Below the pieces are notes generated by a model that searched no databases, was not told where the DNA came from, and was given only the letters and a program-made list of their open reading frames with translations. The position numbers and the translations under genes are program-made. Shown here piece by piece: positions 1-6,823 of a stretch of 64,000 nucleotides of DNA (position 1 is the stretch's first letter; each line of letters begins with the position of its first letter). Source of the stretch: Limosilactobacillus caccae. GTDB lineage: Bacteria > Bacillota > Bacilli > Lactobacillales > Lactobacillaceae. The stretch spans positions 62,001 to 126,000 of the forward strand of contig NZ_FTOY01000009.1 of NCBI RefSeq assembly GCF_900156885.1, read 5' to 3'.

Positions 1-197
1 TTGTTTGTAAAGTCATCAAGGTTTTCGGTCGTTAAGACCATATCCGCCTTACCGCCGTCTTTTGTTGGAACCTTAAATGATTGGAGCAAGCCGGCAAAGT
101 CTAAGACTGCTGCCTGTACCCCGTTATCATTGGTCAAGATGTACTTAGTAACTTTCTTTCCTTTATATGTGCCAAAAGGAACTTTAGCAATTTCCAT
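1..197 (-). CDS. galM: Aldose 1-epimerase (galactose mutarotase), 5' part only
   Basis: Reading the minus strand from an ATG at 197, preceded by a GAGGAGG ribosome binding site, gives 65 residues beginning MEIAKVPFGTYKGKKVTKY and continuing with an ILTNDNG segment and a DFAGLLQSF-like stretch. This is the typical N-terminal beta-strand start of GalM, which interconverts alpha and beta anomers of galactose or glucose in the cytoplasm. The rest lies beyond the left edge, so the catalytic His and Glu cannot be seen. Two cre boxes flank the likely promoter, suggesting carbon catabolite repression by CcpA. Other aldose 1-epimerase-like proteins start similarly, so the exact sugar is not certain. 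Confidence 0.8.
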   Translation of the reverse strand, partial: MEIAKVPFGTYKGKKVTKYILTNDNGVQAAVLDFAGLLQSFKVPTKDGGKADMVLTTENLDDFTN

Positions 198-214
198 AAT
201 ATATAGCCTCCTCA

Positions 215-230
215 AAGTAAGCGCTTTAAT
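215..230 (-). promoter_or_regulatory. cre-like CcpA box downstream of the galM promoter
   Basis: On the minus strand the site reads ATTAAAGCGCTTACTT, a close match to the catabolite-responsive element centred on CG. It lies between the probable -10 (241-246) and the galM start, a position where CcpA would block transcription. Confidence 0.6.
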
Positions 231-240
231 TGCAAGTCCT

Positions 241-246
241 ATTTTA
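241..246 (-). promoter_or_regulatory. Likely galM -10 (extended)
   Basis: The minus strand carries TGTGGTAAAAT, an extended -10 (TGn plus TAAAAT), about 45 nt upstream of the galM start. No good -35 is visible; the perfect cre at 270-283 lies just upstream of where it would be. Confidence 0.4.
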
Positions 247-269
247 CCACACTTTGTTAGCAAAATAAG

Positions 270-283
270 TGCAATCGTTTGCA
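270..283. promoter_or_regulatory. Perfect cre (CcpA) box between galM and the small ORF
   Basis: TGCAATCGTTTGCA matches the 14-base cre consensus TGNAANCGNTTNCA at every fixed position. It lies in the divergent region, immediately upstream of the galM promoter and about 30 nt before an extended -10 (TGGTAAAAT, 307-315) on the plus strand, so it could act on either side. Confidence 0.7.
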
Positions 284-354
284 CGAAAAGAAAAATTTAA
301 AAATTGTGGTAAAATTTAGCTAGAAAAGGCAAAATAAAAAGTGGGGTGCGTTCA

Positions 355-528
355 GTGGCGGAAAGTAAGTGGGAAAAGTTTAAACGGTCGTTCAATAAGA
401 ACTTTATTGATTTTTTAATGATCTTTGCAGCAGAAGATCGCTTTATTCACCAGCATAAGAAGCGGAGCAGTCAGATTAAAGAGCTAGACCGCTACGGTGA
501 AGAAAAAACGGAAAATGAAAATAAATAG
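355..528 (+). CDS. Small hypothetical protein (57 aa)
   Basis: I do not recognise the family. The GTG at 355 follows a GGGG purine run at normal distance; a second GTG at 346 would give 60 residues. The product begins MAESKWEKFKRSFNKNF, then a short hydrophobic patch (FLMIFAAE), then a strongly charged tail ending in EEKTENENK. It has no signal peptide and no convincing membrane helix, so it is probably a small cytoplasmic, basic-then-acidic protein. It is monocistronic: an extended -10 (TGGTAAAAT) lies about 40 nt upstream and a strong terminator follows at once. The clean bracketing by promoter, ribosome site and terminator supports a real gene. Confidence 0.6.
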   Translation: MAESKWEKFKRSFNKNFIDFLMIFAAEDRFIHQHKKRSSQIKELDRYGEEKTENENK

Positions 529-530
529 GT

Positions 531-574
531 AATAAGCATCAACTCCATTCGCTGAAGATGATGCTTATTTTTTA
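531..574 (+). terminator. Intrinsic terminator after the small ORF
   Basis: An 11-bp perfect stem (AATAAGCATCA at 531-541 with TGATGCTTATT at 559-569) is followed by a T run. Confidence 0.85.
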
Positions 575-775
575 TCGGCTGAATTGGAAATGTAATGATG
601 GATTATTAATAAGTATAACGTTTAGCAATTTAAATAACCGTCAAACCGCTAACTGAAAAACTTAATTAATGATAAGTGAATGATAATTTTTTGGATACAA
701 AATGACTGTTTGAGTGCGAAATAAATAAAAAATATTCTTTAAATTTATGGAATGATTATTGCTATAAGCTGAATG

Positions 776-832
776 AAGGCGTTTTTTTTTTTTTTTATCC
801 TTGATCGATCGAAAGATAAATAAAAACGCCTT
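776..832. repeat. Inverted repeat containing a T15 homopolymer tract
   Basis: AAGGCGTTTTT (776-786) is repeated inverted as AAAAACGCCTT (822-832). Fifteen consecutive T residues run from 782 to 796. The right arm touches the -35 hexamer of the downstream promoter at 831. It could be a terminator-like hairpin or a slippage-prone regulatory tract. Confidence 0.75.
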
Positions 833-859
833 GAAAGTGACGGATGGATTACTTAGAAT
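831..859 (+). promoter_or_regulatory. Promoter of the LPXTG surface protein gene
   Basis: TTGAAA (831-836), a 17-bp spacer, then TAGAAT (854-859). The leader is about 48 nt and ends in a GGGAGG ribosome site at 901-906. Confidence 0.7.
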
Positions 860-913
860 GAGAATGTTGATAGATGCAATTCTTTTTAGAGTTAATTTAT
901 GGGAGGATTATTT

Positions 914-3900
914 ATGAGCAATAATCAAATGCATTACAAGATGTACAAAGCAAAGAAAAGCATTGTATACGCAGGATTAATGACCACTGCTACTTTGGCA
1001 GGGCTTACTTTAGCAAACGTAAACACAACGAACGTTCACGCTGATGCAGCCCAACCTGCAGTAGTCGCTACTACACAAGAAAACCAGGCAGTTGATCCAG
1101 TATCTGCTGCACAAAAGAACGTTGATGAAGCTAGCACCGCAGTTGACAACGCTGAAAAGGCAGTTGTTCCTGCTAAGGACGCTAATGACGCTGCACAACA
1201 AAATGTGACAGATGCGAAGAACACTGCCCAAACAACTGCAAAGAATGATGTGAATACTGCTAATGACGCAGCAAACACTGCATTTAACGGTTACAAGGAT
1301 GCTCAAGCAACTGCTGATAGTACTACTAGTATCTCAACCAGCATTGCTAATTCATACGATCAATTTAAGAACGGTAACACTGACAACGCATTGAACGCCG
1401 CTCAACAAGCAGTTACTACTGCTCAAGATCTTTACGGATTCAACAGCTCACAAGTACAAACTGCACAAAACGTAATTGATGCAATCAACAAGTACCAACA
1501 AAACCCAACTGTTTCTAACAAGGATGATGCAGTTAAGGCCCTTACTACTTACGAAGCTTACGCTAATGACCAAATCAAGGCCGCTCAACAAGCAGTTAAC
1601 GATGCCCAAGCTAACCAAGATAAGTTACAAAAGGAACTCGACGTAGCCCTTGCTGCACAAAAGAACGCCAAGACTGCGCTTGACAACGCTAAGTTAGCTA
1701 CTAACCTCGACGCATTAAAGAAGGCTTACGAAGAAGCTTCAGCAAATGCCGCTAAGGCAACGAGTGCACTTAATGATGCTAATAATAAATTGCAAAAAGC
1801 TCAAGATGCTTGGAATACAGCACGGAATAATCAAACAAAAGCTGCTGAAAAGTTAGGTACTACTAACCCAGACATGGCTGCATTGCAAAAGGCTGTTACT
1901 GCGGCTGATGCCCAAGTAAAGTCAACTAAGGCTGATTTAGATGATGCTAATGCTGGCCTTAAGAATGCAACTACCAAGCATGATAATGCACTTAATAATC
2001 AAACTAAGGAAGTGCTTAACTTAGCAGCTAAGCAAGAAGTATTGGCTGCAAAGCAAAGTGAATTAGCTGCTGCTAAAAAGGCTGCTGCTGAGGCTAAGCC
2101 TCTTGAAAACCACTTCTATACTTCAGATGAATGGGATGAAGTTCGACAAAAAGCAGCTCAGGCTAATGCTGCTGTAAAGCGTGCCCAAGATGCCGTTGAC
2201 GCTGCGAAAATTGAAGTTAATGAAGCCCAAGATGGTGTTAGTTCCACTACCAAGGATGCTAACGATGCTGGTGGCCACTTAGTTTATGTTCAGTCCTTAC
2301 AACAAAAGGCTCAAAAAGCATACGAAAAGGCTCTTGCTGACCAAGCTGCTGCTAAGGACAAGTTAACTGCTGCTAATGATTATGAAGCTGCAAGCAAGGC
2401 TGCTAATGAAGCTGGAGCTAAGATTGGCCCAGCACAAGCCGCACAACAAGCTGCTCAAAAGGCAGCTGATGACGCGCTTAACGCTCAAACGAAGGCAGAA
2501 GCTAACTACAACAAGCTTCACCAGTTACAACAAAATGTCGTTGCTGCTCAAAAAGCCTTTGATGAAGCCCGGAATGCGCAAACTGTTGCAGCACAAAAAC
2601 TTGATGATGCAAAGCAATACCAACAAGCATCATTAGTAGCTGAAAAGGCTGCCACAGCCTTGAACAAGGCTAACAATGACTTTACGACTAAGCAGAATGC
2701 ATTAGATACTGCTCGTAAGCATCAAACCGACTTAGCAAACGAGTTAGGCACCACTAACCCAGACATGGCTGTATTACAAAAGGCTGTTACTGCAGCTGAT
2801 GCCCAAGTAAAGTCAACTAAGGCTGACTTAAATGATGCTAATGCTGGTCTTAATGCTGCAATTACCCAACATGATAAAGCACTTAATGATCAAACTAAGG
2901 AAGTGCTTAACTTAGCAGCTAAGCAAGAATTATTGGCTGCAAAGCAAAGTGAATTAGCTGCTGCCAAAAAGGCTGCTGCTGAGGCTAAGCCTCTTGAAAA
3001 CCACTTCTATACTTCAGATGAATGGGATGAAGTTCGACAAAAAGCAGCTCAGGCTAATGCTGCTGTAAAGCGTGCCCAAGATGCCGTTGACGCTGCGAAA
3101 ATTGAAGTTAATGAAGCCCAAGATGGTGTTAGTTCCACTACCAAGGATGCTAACGATGCTGGTGGCCACTTAGTTTATGTTCAGTCCTTACAACAAAAGG
3201 CTCAAAAAGCATACGAAAAGGCTCTTGCTGACCAAGCTGCTGCTAAGGATAAGTTGAACACTGCTAAGGAATATGTTGCCTTAGAAAAGACCATCAATGA
3301 TGACACTGCCAAGGTTGAAGCAGCTCGTCAAGCTAAAGAAGCCGCTCAAAAGGCATACGATGAAGCTCTTAATAATCAAACTAAGGCACAAACTAAGTTG
3401 GGCGATGACATGAACCCAGACATCACTGCTCTTCAAAAGGCATACGATGACGCTAGTGCTGCTGCTAACAAGGCTGGCTCAGACCTTAATGATGCTCAAG
3501 CAGCCTTAGACAAGGAAAACGAAGGGGTTATTAAGGCCCAAAAGGCATATGATGAAGCTACTGCTAAGGTTAACGACGCAACACGTGCCTTAAATGACGC
3601 TGCTGATGCTACTAAGAAGGCACAAACAGCATTTAACAATGCTAACGAATTTGCTACTGACGCTGCTGCATCATTTAGTGAATTCAATGCTGATCGTCCA
3701 GAAAATGCTTTGAACACTGCACAATCAATGCTACAAAAGGTTCAAAACGTTTATGGCTTTAACTCACCACAAACTGATGCTGCTGAAGCTTTGGTAGATG
3801 CTCTTAAGAACTTCTACCTTAACCCAACTTCACCAGCTGACAAGACTGAAACCTTGAAGACTATCCAAGCTCAACAAGATGTCTTCAACAAGGAAGTTGC

Positions 3901-4654
3901 CAATGCTAATGCTGCAAAGGACAAGGCTGAAGCTAAGTACAACGATGCACGTAAGAATGCAGACGCTGCACAAGCTATCCTTGACCGGGTAAACAACGGT
4001 GACTTTAGTGACTTCCCAGCTGTTGGTGATGCTGAAGCTGCTCAAAAGATTACTCAAGGTAACTATGACAACGCTTTGAAGAACTTAGAGATTGCAAAGG
4101 CTAACTTGGTTCGCGCTAACGCTAACCTTGACGCTGCAAAGAAGAACGCTGAAAGCAAGCCAGCAGGTAATCCAGATGGAAACAAGACTCCAGAAGGTAA
4201 CCCAGATGGAAACAAGACTCCAGAAGGTAACTCAGATGGAAACAAGACTCCAGAAGGTAACTCAGATGGAAACAAGGCTCCAGAAGGTAACTCAGATGGA
4301 AACAAGACTCCAGAAGGTAACTCAGATGGAAACAAGACTCCAGAAGCTAAGCCAGACGAAGGTGAAGATAGCAAGAAGGACACCCCTGCAAGTCAACCAA
4401 CTGACGAAGGTGACAAGAATGCTACCGACACTAAGAACAAGAACGAAAACACTGAAGTTACTAAGACTGACAAGGGTGCAGCCAATGTAACTCGTTCTGA
4501 ATACAAGGCAAGTGCTAACAAGCAAACTACCAAGGAAGCAAGTAACGAAACATTACCACAAACTGGTAATGAAAGTGGCGTTGCTGCAGTTGCCTTAGGT
4601 GCTGCTGCCGCTATGTTTGGTCTTGGTTTAGCTAGTAAGAAGCGTGAATACTAA
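914..4654 (+). CDS. LPXTG-anchored Ala-rich coiled-coil surface protein with long repeats
   Basis: 1,246 residues from the ATG at 914; the in-frame ATG at 899 is rejected because the GGGAGG ribosome site lies between the two. Residues 1-45 form a long signal peptide of the YKxxK type (HYKMYKAKKSIVYAG, then a hydrophobic core and a VHADA cleavage region). Residues 50-1080 are Ala-, Asp-, Lys- and Gln-rich heptad-like sequence, predicted coiled coil. Two related globular-looking segments sit near residues 139-220 and 910-1000 (each with NALN-AQ, YGFNS and NPT landmarks). A 297-residue unit occurs twice between them. Six NPDGNKTPEG-like decapeptides precede a Lys/Thr-rich wall-spanning stretch, LPQTG, a hydrophobic helix and KKREY, so sortase A should anchor it to peptidoglycan. 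No cysteine was noticed. Codons are those of a highly expressed gene. A role in adhesion or aggregation is inference only. Confidence 0.9.
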   Translation: MSNNQMHYKMYKAKKSIVYAGLMTTATLAGLTLANVNTTNVHADAAQPAVVATTQENQAVDPVSAAQKNVDEASTAVDNAEKAVVPAKDANDAAQQNVTDAKNTAQTTAKNDVNTANDAANTAFNGYKDAQATADSTTSISTSIANSYDQFKNGNTDNALNAAQQAVTTAQDLYGFNSSQVQTAQNVIDAINKYQQNPTVSNKDDAVKALTTYEAYANDQIKAAQQAVNDAQANQDKLQKELDVALAAQKNAKTALDNAKLATNLDALKKAYEEASANAAKATSALNDANNKLQKAQDAWNTARNNQTKAAEKLGTTNPDMAALQKAVTAADAQVKSTKADLDDANAGLKNATTKHDNALNNQTKEVLNLAAKQEVLAAKQSELAAAKKAAAEAKPLENHFYTSDEWDEVRQKAAQANAAVKRAQDAVDAAKIEVNEAQDGVSSTTKDANDAGGHLVYVQSLQQKAQKAYEKALADQAAAKDKLTAANDYEAASKAANEAGAKIGPAQAAQQAAQKAADDALNAQTKAEANYNKLHQLQQNVVAAQKAFDEARNAQTVAAQKLDDAKQYQQASLVAEKAATALNKANNDFTTKQNALDTARKHQTDLANELGTTNPDMAVLQKAVTAADAQVKSTKADLNDANAGLNAAITQHDKALNDQTKEVLNLAAKQELLAAKQSELAAAKKAAAEAKPLENHFYTSDEWDEVRQKAAQANAAVKRAQDAVDAAKIEVNEAQDGVSSTTKDANDAGGHLVYVQSLQQKAQKAYEKALADQAAAKDKLNTAKEYVALEKTINDDTAKVEAARQAKEAAQKAYDEALNNQTKAQTKLGDDMNPDITALQKAYDDASAAANKAGSDLNDAQAALDKENEGVIKAQKAYDEATAKVNDATRALNDAADATKKAQTAFNNANEFATDAAASFSEFNADRPENALNTAQSMLQKVQNVYGFNSPQTDAAEALVDALKNFYLNPTSPADKTETLKTIQAQQDVFNKEVANANAAKDKAEAKYNDARKNADAAQAILDRVNNGDFSDFPAVGDAEAAQKITQGNYDNALKNLEIAKANLVRANANLDAAKKNAESKPAGNPDGNKTPEGNPDGNKTPEGNSDGNKTPEGNSDGNKAPEGNSDGNKTPEGNSDGNKTPEAKPDEGEDSKKDTPASQPTDEGDKNATDTKNKNENTEVTKTDKGAANVTRSEYKASANKQTTKEASNETLPQTGNESGVAAVALGAAAAMFGLGLASKKREY
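1850..2363 (+). repeat. First copy of the ~514-bp internal repeat in the surface protein
   Basis: Encodes a block beginning LGTTNPDMA and ending AAKDKL. Copy two lies 891 bases (297 codons) downstream. Bases 2075-2358 are identical to 2966-3249 over 284 positions. Confidence 0.9.
2741..3254 (+). repeat. Second copy of the ~514-bp internal repeat in the surface protein
   Basis: Same block as the copy at 1850-2363, with scattered substitutions in its first part and none in the 284-base core. The period keeps the reading frame. Confidence 0.9.
4166..4345 (+). repeat. Six tandem 30-bp repeats (decapeptide NPDGNKTPEG-like)
   Basis: Exactly six contiguous 30-base units with a few single-base changes (Asn-Pro or Asn-Ser before Asp-Gly; one Ala for Thr). 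They encode a Pro/Gly-rich, extended spacer just before the wall-anchor region. There are no spacers between units, so this is not a CRISPR array. Confidence 0.95.
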
Positions 4655-4688
4655 GATCTAATCTGTTAATATATTTAGTAGATATACT

Positions 4689-4733
4689 AAAGGGCTGTGA
4701 CAAGGCTTTAGCTAGGTCACAACCCTTTTAGTT
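4689..4733 (+). terminator. Terminator of the surface protein gene
   Basis: AAGGGCTGTGAC pairs with GTCACAACCCTT across a short loop, followed by TTTTAGTTT. Confidence 0.85.
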
Positions 4734-4755
4734 TACTAATGAATAGGTGATAGAT

Positions 4756-5259
4756 ATGGATGGTTTAACAGAAACACTGCGTAAAGAAGAAGAAAACTAC
4801 AAGCAAGCCCAGCAATTTTATGAAAAGATGACGGAGAAGCATAAAAAGGCCAGCGCGGCCGTTACTGCTGCCCAGAGTACTTATGATGGGGTGAAGAATA
4901 TTGGTGACGAGGCCACCATTAAGGCTAGTGCCCGGCTGCTCCAAAGTGTCCAGCTAAACCTCAAACAGATTTCGACAAACCTTGAGATCAGCAAGGCGGG
5001 TGTCCAGGCGGCGAAGACTAACCTTGAAAATACCCGTCAGGCAGTCGAACTCAAACGGCTGAATCAGCAGGCAAGTAAAAAGGTAAGTAGCCCTAACCTG
5101 TTTGACCGTGGTGGGATTGACGAGCGCAAAATTGACTTTGCCCCAGAGCCACCGGCGACCGAAAAGAGTAACCACGAAGCGGATACACATAAGGATAGTT
5201 CGCCAGTGCGGATGACCCGGGCGCAATACCGTCAGCAGTTGCAAAAGGGGCAACACTAA
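4756..5259 (+). CDS. Coiled-coil cytoplasmic protein, function unknown
   Basis: 167 residues from the ATG at 4756, chosen because AGGTGA (4745-4750) is spaced five bases from it; a GTG at 4747 overlaps that site. Residues 1-110 are heptad-patterned and rich in Lys, Gln, Ala and Glu (LRKEEENYKQAQQFYEKM), strongly coiled-coil. The C-terminal third is Pro- and Ser-containing and probably flexible, ending in RAQYRQQLQKGQH. There is no signal peptide or membrane helix, so it should stay in the cytoplasm despite following a secreted coiled-coil protein. It is separated from that gene by a terminator and has its own terminator, shared with the convergent DUF2252 gene. I do not recognise the family. 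Confidence 0.7.
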   Translation: MDGLTETLRKEEENYKQAQQFYEKMTEKHKKASAAVTAAQSTYDGVKNIGDEATIKASARLLQSVQLNLKQISTNLEISKAGVQAAKTNLENTRQAVELKRLNQQASKKVSSPNLFDRGGIDERKIDFAPEPPATEKSNHEADTHKDSSPVRMTRAQYRQQLQKGQH

Positions 5260-5261
5260 TA

Positions 5262-5312
5262 AAAAGGATGGCAGATCCAGTTGAAAATGGTTGGATCTGC
5301 CATCTTTTTTAG
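5262..5312. terminator. Bidirectional terminator between convergent genes
   Basis: A perfect stem including GATGGCAGATCCA and TGGATCTGCCATC, flanked by A5 on the left and T6 on the right. It serves the coiled-coil gene and the DUF2252 gene, whose stop codon it overlaps. Confidence 0.9.
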
Positions 5313-6706
5313 TTTATTAAGTGGCCCTTCTCGAGGGCATCTTTGAACTGGTCATAGTCTTTGGTAACTTGGTCGACATAGTTAAGGGCCCAGTCAGCTA
5401 AGCCCTTATCCAGGTTCTTTTGGTGCTTTAAGTACCCGCGAATCATTGGGGCGGTAGGACTTTGGAAGTGTGCCATTGCAAGCAGGTAAGCACAGGTTTG
5501 ACAATACAGTTGGAAACTTTCAAAGTCCAATTTGCTAACATTAATTGATTCCTTCATGTCACGGAACTGGCGAACATAGTAGCTCCGGCCAGCAAAGGTC
5601 GTGCTGGCAAGGAAGGGATCCGAAGAAGATTGGAGAACCCGCTGGGCGGTAACAATCCGTTGTCCGGCCATCCCCCCGTTCTTTATTGCCTGTTGAACCG
5701 GCAGATTGAGCAGGTTATAGCGGAGGGGCATTGCTTCCTTAATCTGCAAGACCAGGTGGCTACCGTCATTGCCAGTTAACATCATCAGGTAGCAACGGGT
5801 ACCGAAACTACCAACCCCCACGCTATAACGGATGATATCTGAAATGTGAAAGTTGGCTAAGAGAACGCGTACATCAGCACTAACCCGCTCCCGGTAACGG
5901 TTAAAGCCAAGGACAAGTTGCTGGTAACGAACGGCGCTCAGGTGACGTGCCCGTGGCGGATTGTCACGGAAGACAAGGTTACCCTGGTTGTTGACTGTCG
6001 CCATTTTTTGAATGATCTCTTCGGAGTTGCTCCGCTGGCTTTTCTTGAGGATTTTATCGAGAATTTCCTTCATTTTATCGGACACATCGCCAAATGATTC
6101 GATTGCTTCCCCCATATCTTCATAGGCAAAGGAGAAGTAAAACAGCTGGGATAACGTCATCTTATTGGCGCTTTTGACGGCATGGCGGTAGGTCTTCGTG
6201 GTGAGGGTAAGGAGATTATATAAGTCATCCTTGTTAAAGCCGTTTTCCTCCCCGGCTAGTTCTGCGCTGACCAACAGGCGTTTTAAGTCACTCTCCCAGT
6301 TGCCGATTCGGGATTCGTCAAAGTCGTTTAAGCCAAAGAGAAGTTGCCGTTCGGGGGAGGCATAGAAGCCAAAGTTATTGACGTGGGCATCCCCACAGAT
6401 AATAATTGGCAAACCGCTTTGGTGTTGCTTCTTAAGGTCTTGTTCCATTAACTCGGCCGTGCCCCTAAAGAAGGCAAAGCGGCTCGCAATCATTCGCTGG
6501 TGGCGAAGGGGGAGGAGTTCGGGAATCATGTTGGACTCGGTCAACTGAATGCTCTTGATCGGGTCCCGGTCAACGGGAATGAAGGTACTGAGCATTTCGC
6601 TAGTGATTCGTTTCCGTTGTTGTTTTCCGGTATTTTCTAGCTCTGCTTTTGTTTTATTTACCTGGATCTTGCGCAGGTCAAATATATCGAGATTTTGGTT
6701 GATCAA
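5309..6706 (-). CDS. DUF2252 family protein
   Basis: 465 residues starting with TTG (MINQNLDIF) about 11 bases after an AAGGATGG ribosome site on the minus strand. It shows the family's hallmark blocks in order: RFAFFRGTAELMEQDL (around residue 75), CGDAHVNNFGFY (around 105) and FGLNDFDESRIG (around 125), followed by a mostly helical remainder. DUF2252 proteins have no established activity. The GD-H-N-FG and DFDE blocks resemble the catalytic and metal-binding loops of aminoglycoside phosphotransferase-like kinases, which suggests, but does not show, a small-molecule kinase. It is cytoplasmic, with no membrane segment. It is monocistronic and divergent from the next gene. Confidence 0.85.
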   Translation of the reverse strand: MINQNLDIFDLRKIQVNKTKAELENTGKQQRKRITSEMLSTFIPVDRDPIKSIQLTESNMIPELLPLRHQRMIASRFAFFRGTAELMEQDLKKQHQSGLPIIICGDAHVNNFGFYASPERQLLFGLNDFDESRIGNWESDLKRLLVSAELAGEENGFNKDDLYNLLTLTTKTYRHAVKSANKMTLSQLFYFSFAYEDMGEAIESFGDVSDKMKEILDKILKKSQRSNSEEIIQKMATVNNQGNLVFRDNPPRARHLSAVRYQQLVLGFNRYRERVSADVRVLLANFHISDIIRYSVGVGSFGTRCYLMMLTGNDGSHLVLQIKEAMPLRYNLLNLPVQQAIKNGGMAGQRIVTAQRVLQSSSDPFLASTTFAGRSYYVRQFRDMKESINVSKLDFESFQLYCQTCAYLLAMAHFQSPTAPMIRGYLKHQKNLDKGLADWALNYVDQVTKDYDQFKDALEKGHLIN

Positions 6707-6823
6707 AAGAGGCCCATCCTTTCACTGGCAGTACGTTATTACCTATTTTAGTGCTTTTATTTTGTTTGTAAATATGGTTTGATTGACTTAAGAGTGAAAT
6801 TAATAAATGGGGAGTTGATAAGG

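Larger units (their letters stand above)
575..913. other. AT-rich intergenic region upstream of the surface protein
   Basis: About 340 bases without a gene and clearly more AT-rich than its surroundings. It contains a homopolymer of 15 T (782-796) inside an inverted repeat (776-786 and 822-832), and the promoter of the surface protein (831-859). Nothing recognisable was seen between 575 and 770 other than A/T tracts. Confidence 0.7.

Noticed and set aside
899-913. ATG at 899 as the start of the surface protein
   Set aside because: The GGGAGG ribosome site at 901-906 lies after it; the ATG at 914 is correctly spaced.
4166-4345. Regular 30-bp repeats as a CRISPR array
   Set aside because: Units are directly adjacent with no spacers, lie inside a coding frame, and there are no cas genes.
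4063-4490. Long open frames on both strands across the 30-bp repeats
   Set aside because: The 30-base period is a multiple of three, so any frame without a stop in one unit stays open in all; they lack ribosome sites and overlap the surface protein gene.
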